Shown: positions 61,544-64,000 of the stretch, piece by piece
How the letters are laid out: each line of letters starts with the position of its first letter
Numbering within the stretch: position 1 is the first letter of the stretch
NCBI RefSeq assembly: GCF_015712165.1
Contig: NZ_JADPZX010000001.1
Coordinates: 3,861,001-3,925,000 of the forward strand
Direction: 5' to 3'
Length of the DNA: 64,000 nucleotides
Origin: Streptomyces spinoverrucosus
GTDB taxonomy: Bacteria; Actinomycetota; Actinomycetes; Streptomycetales; Streptomycetaceae
The notes under the pieces: generated by a model
Databases searched by the model: none
What the model was told of the DNA's origin: nothing
What the model saw: only the letters and a program-made list of their open reading frames with translations
Translations under genes and position numbers: made by a program

Positions 61544-62773
61544 GGCACGGTGGGCCGCCTTCGATTCCGTCGGACCGGAGTTGTGGTGCACGTGCACCAC
61601 TGTGGATCCGCCGCCCCGACCGCCCCGGCGGCCCGCCTGTCCGCCGTGTTCGAAGGCGCGGAACGCACCCCAGCAGACCGCCAGTGCGGCAACGAAGACC
61701 GGTAGCCAGATGAGCCTGGCCGGTATCCAGACCAGGTCGTCGGGGCGGGTGTGCAGGCCGGGGAGGTGGCCGGCGAGCAGGCCGGTGGCCGTAGTGGCCA
61801 TCAGGGCCGTCTGGTGCCACAGGAAGATCGTCATCGCGGAGAGGTTGAGCAGGGCGACCGCCGCCCAGGCCGGGGACCGGCGCATCGCCCGGCGCAGGGG
61901 ACCGCGCAGCAGCAGGGCGAGCCCGCACTGGGCGAGGCCGAAGGTGACGGCGGCCAGGGTCGGCGGGTCGAGGTTGGAGACCCCGGCGCCGGGCACGCCG
62001 ACCATCGACGCCGGATAACCGGCCCAGCCCACCAGTCCCGCCGTCGCCGCCGCCCCGCCCGTGAGCAGCAGCCACCCTGCGCGGCGGCGCTCCAACTCGC
62101 CCCGGGTCCACGCCGCGCCCAGCGTGTACGGCACCAGCCAGCCCGCGGCCACGTTCACCCAGCCGAGCCAGGACGGGCCGCCGAGGCCGAAGCGCACGAG
62201 GTCCACATGGAGGACGACGGCCAGCGGCCACAGCGGGTTGACCCGCGTCAGCAACGGGGTCGCCGCGGTCAGCGCGGCGAAGACCAGCAGGAACCACAGG
62301 GGCGACAGGGCGAGCTTGACCAGCGTCCGGACCGTCGTGAACTCCACGCCCGTCAGCAGCAGCGCCGCCGAGGCCACCGTCCACAGCGCCAGTACGGCCG
62401 CCACCGGCGCGAAGAGCCGGGCCAGACGGGTGATCAGCCAGCGCCCGTACGTCGTGCCGCGCGCCTGCGCCGAGGCGAGGCTCCGGGTCGCCACATGGCC
62501 GCCGACCAGGAAGAACACGGCGAGCGTCTGGAAGATCCAGGAGATCGGCGCCAGCCAGGGCATGTGCTGGAGCGGGCTGGACGCGCGCAGGGTGCCGCCG
62601 TCCGCCACCAGGGCGGTCACCAGCCAGTGGCCCAGCACCACGCCGAGGATCGCGAGGGCGCGCAGGGCGTCGACCGCGCGATCCCGTTCCCGGGGTGTCG
62701 CCGCGTCGATGCGGGTGGCGGATTTCCGAACGCCCCGGATGTACCGGACAGTCCGGTCGCGTATGTCACGCAC
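61541..62773 (-). CDS. Membrane acyltransferase, family 3-like
   Basis: 410 residues. Ten or so helices. RERDRAVDALRALAILGVVLGHWLVTALVAD matches the start of Acyltransferase_3 domains (catalytic His in the GHW motif). FFLVGGHVATRSL, SPLWFLLVFAAL and TIFLWHQTALM are further family features. These enzymes O-acylate exported sugars, polymers or antibiotics. The C-terminus ends in a short His-rich tail (VVHVHH). It overlaps the upstream hydrolase gene by 8 bp. Confidence 0.85.
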   Translation of the reverse strand: MRDIRDRTVRYIRGVRKSATRIDAATPRERDRAVDALRALAILGVVLGHWLVTALVADGGTLRASSPLQHMPWLAPISWIFQTLAVFFLVGGHVATRSLASAQARGTTYGRWLITRLARLFAPVAAVLALWTVASAALLLTGVEFTTVRTLVKLALSPLWFLLVFAALTAATPLLTRVNPLWPLAVVLHVDLVRFGLGGPSWLGWVNVAAGWLVPYTLGAAWTRGELERRRAGWLLLTGGAAATAGLVGWAGYPASMVGVPGAGVSNLDPPTLAAVTFGLAQCGLALLLRGPLRRAMRRSPAWAAVALLNLSAMTIFLWHQTALMATTATGLLAGHLPGLHTRPDDLVWIPARLIWLPVFVAALAVCWGAFRAFEHGGQAGRRGGRGGGSTVVHVHHNSGPTESKAAHRA

Positions 62774-63800
62774 GGGTCACCTCCGAGGTGTCGCCGAGGA
62801 CGATCCGGGCGAGGTTGGCCAGGGAGACCGAGCCCGGCGTGAAGTAGTCGCTGTGGCCGCCGTCGCCGGCCGCGAAGACGCGGGCGCCGAAGACCGGTGA
62901 CACGGGGTCGGTGCCGAAGCCGACCGTGACGCCGAAGAGGTCGGCCCTGATGTGCGGTGCCTCCGCGATCCAGTCGTCGCCGCCGCGGGCCGCCCAGACA
63001 CGGGCGGACGTGTGCAGCGCCGCCGCCGAGTCCGCGCCCGTGCCGGGGCTGCCGATGAGCGCGATGTCGTCGATGCCGGTGCCGGCGGAGGCGGCGCGGG
63101 CGCAGACGACGGTGCCGTAGGAGTGGCAGACCAACGTGACGTGGGCCCGGCGGCCGGTGATGCCGCGCAGCTGTCGTATGAACTCGCGCAGCTTCGGGGC
63201 GGCTTGGTCGGCGCGGGTGGTGGTGAGGACGGTGGTGCTGATCGTGTCCGGGGTCTCGTAGCCGAGCCAGGCGACGACCGCCGGGCGGGTGCCCTGAGGG
63301 GCGTGCCGGGTCAGCCGGCCGTACAGGGCCGTGGCCGTCGCGCGGAAGCGGGCGTATGTGTCGAGGGTGGTGTCCGAGCCCGGGACGAGGACCGCTATGC
63401 GGTCGGCGTGGGCCAGGTCGCCGAACACCTCGGTGGCCCGGCCGGAGCCACGGCCGTCGAAGGCGAGAAGCGTACGGGACGGGTCGGCCAGGGAGCGGTC
63501 GGCGGCGGCGCGGCCGCGGTCGCCGTGCGCCTCGGCCATACGGGACGCTTCCGCGGCGTTGGCGCGGTTGGCGGCGTAGGCGTCGTCCAGGGTGGATGCC
63601 GTGAGCGGAGCGAGTACGGCGGGGGTGGGGGCCGGGATGCGGGGGTGGGCCGCGGCGGAGAGGGGGACTACGACGGCGGCGGTGACGAGGAGGGCGAGCA
63701 GGGAGCGGCGTAGTCGCCGGGCGGTGCGGAGGGGCGCCCTCCAGCCCCGCGGCCCCTCCGGCCCAGCCGTCGTCGTATCAACCCCGAACCCCAGGCCCAT
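62766..63800 (-). CDS. DUF1023 alpha/beta hydrolase, membrane-anchored or secreted
   Basis: 344 residues from ATG 63800 (GGGAGG upstream). A basic N-terminus and one helix (SLLALLVTAAVVVPLSAAA) act as signal or anchor. The hydrolase has HVTLVCHSYGTVVCARAA (nucleophile Ser), ALIGSPGTGADS and a C-terminal GGHSDYF (His). DUF1023 proteins are actinobacterial and may be esterases or lipases. It is the first gene of an operon with the acyltransferase. Confidence 0.88.
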   Translation of the reverse strand: MGLGFGVDTTTAGPEGPRGWRAPLRTARRLRRSLLALLVTAAVVVPLSAAAHPRIPAPTPAVLAPLTASTLDDAYAANRANAAEASRMAEAHGDRGRAAADRSLADPSRTLLAFDGRGSGRATEVFGDLAHADRIAVLVPGSDTTLDTYARFRATATALYGRLTRHAPQGTRPAVVAWLGYETPDTISTTVLTTTRADQAAPKLREFIRQLRGITGRRAHVTLVCHSYGTVVCARAASAGTGIDDIALIGSPGTGADSAAALHTSARVWAARGGDDWIAEAPHIRADLFGVTVGFGTDPVSPVFGARVFAAGDGGHSDYFTPGSVSLANLARIVLGDTSEVTRA

Positions 63801-63906
63801 GCCGTCTTCCCTCCCAGTCCGCCCGCCCATCGGGCCTGTCTGGTTGGGAAATTACGGATCAGGGCTCGTCGTCCGCGTCCCGCCAGGGAGCTCTTCCGGC
63901 AGGTAG

Positions 63907-64000
63907 CTCTCAGGTACTACGGGTATGAGAGGGGCTCACCTAGGACGGGCATGAGAGCGACTCACCTATCACGCACATGAGAGGGCCTCACCTGTTACGG
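63907..64000. repeat. Three 26-bp tandem repeats with a TGAGAG...CTCA core
   Basis: Units of 26 bp at 63919-63944, 63945-63970 and 63971-63996 share ACG...ATGAGAG...CTCACCT, each with the half-palindrome TGAG-5-CTCA. They begin next to CTCTCAGGTACTACGGGT (63907-63924), which is also found upstream of pair 1. The repeat may continue past the window. They lie about 110-200 bp upstream of the hydrolase operon. Confidence 0.75.

Overview
This window is GC-rich (about 70% or more), its genes often start with GTG or TTG, and genes frequently overlap by 4 bp (ATGA or GTGA). The gene families (DUF397 and DUF6879 partners of XRE regulators, a SigE-like ECF sigma factor, SURF1, YfhO, many MarR/GntR/AraC regulators and two-component systems) point to a Streptomyces chromosome. 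From memory, the order asd-ask ... DUF5063-recR-ybaB ... purA ... P450 resembles the central core of the S. coelicolor chromosome, interrupted by accessory insertions. No rRNA, tRNA, CRISPR array, transposase or prophage structural gene was seen.

Layout. 1-10.9 kb: a YfhO membrane protein that runs off the left edge; a 1321-aa STAND NTPase (HTH, P-loop, one membrane segment, 14 WD repeats); a frameshifted GntR regulator coupled to a GT2 glycosyltransferase; a VOC protein; and an operon of unknown protein, 3Fe-4S ferredoxin and frameshifted FkbM methyltransferase. 11-19 kb: membrane transport and cell biology (voltage-gated-type channel, YraQ permease plus TIGR03943 partner, a double-RCK channel-like protein with a TTA codon, S9 peptidase, SURF1). 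18.8-25.5 kb: ECF sigma factor with a membrane partner, the ask-asd operon, and an OmpR-type two-component pair. 25.5-31.3 kb: secreted SnoaL-like protein, small membrane protein, Uma2 nuclease, HTH protein, then DUF5063-recR-ybaB and a SLATT protein. 31.3-38 kb: secreted M28 peptidase, a membrane-anchored PstS-like protein, a Ser/Thr kinase with six 28-aa repeats, and a MarR/DJ-1 operon with a nested palindromic operator. 38-46.8 kb: class-III aminotransferase, GntR regulator, PIN/RHH toxin-antitoxin, HTH and XRE/DUF397 genes, a CHAP lysin operon and an AraC regulator with a TTA codon. 46.9-54.5 kb: purA, a degenerate DAG-kinase-like protein, an ABC exporter with a divergent MarR/GbsR regulator, a second (frameshifted) Uma2, and a CYP107-like P450. 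54.6-57 kb: a DUF6879/XRE cluster under repeated GCAATC motifs. 57-64 kb: two paralogous NarL-type two-component systems, an acyltransferase and a DUF1023 hydrolase, with shared TGAGAG-type repeat elements.

Recurring themes. (1) Three genes are each broken by exactly one missing base in a short G/C run, which looks like sequencing error as much as decay. (2) At least six genes have a -10-like hexamer 6-7 nt upstream of the start codon, implying leaderless transcripts. (3) Small palindromes and iterated motifs sit in front of regulators and give concrete autoregulation hypotheses. The items I would look at first are the hairpin that appears to hide the lysin ribosome binding site, the shared TGAGAG element linking the tandem two-component systems to the hydrolase operon, the SLATT protein beside recR, and the STAND WD40 protein.
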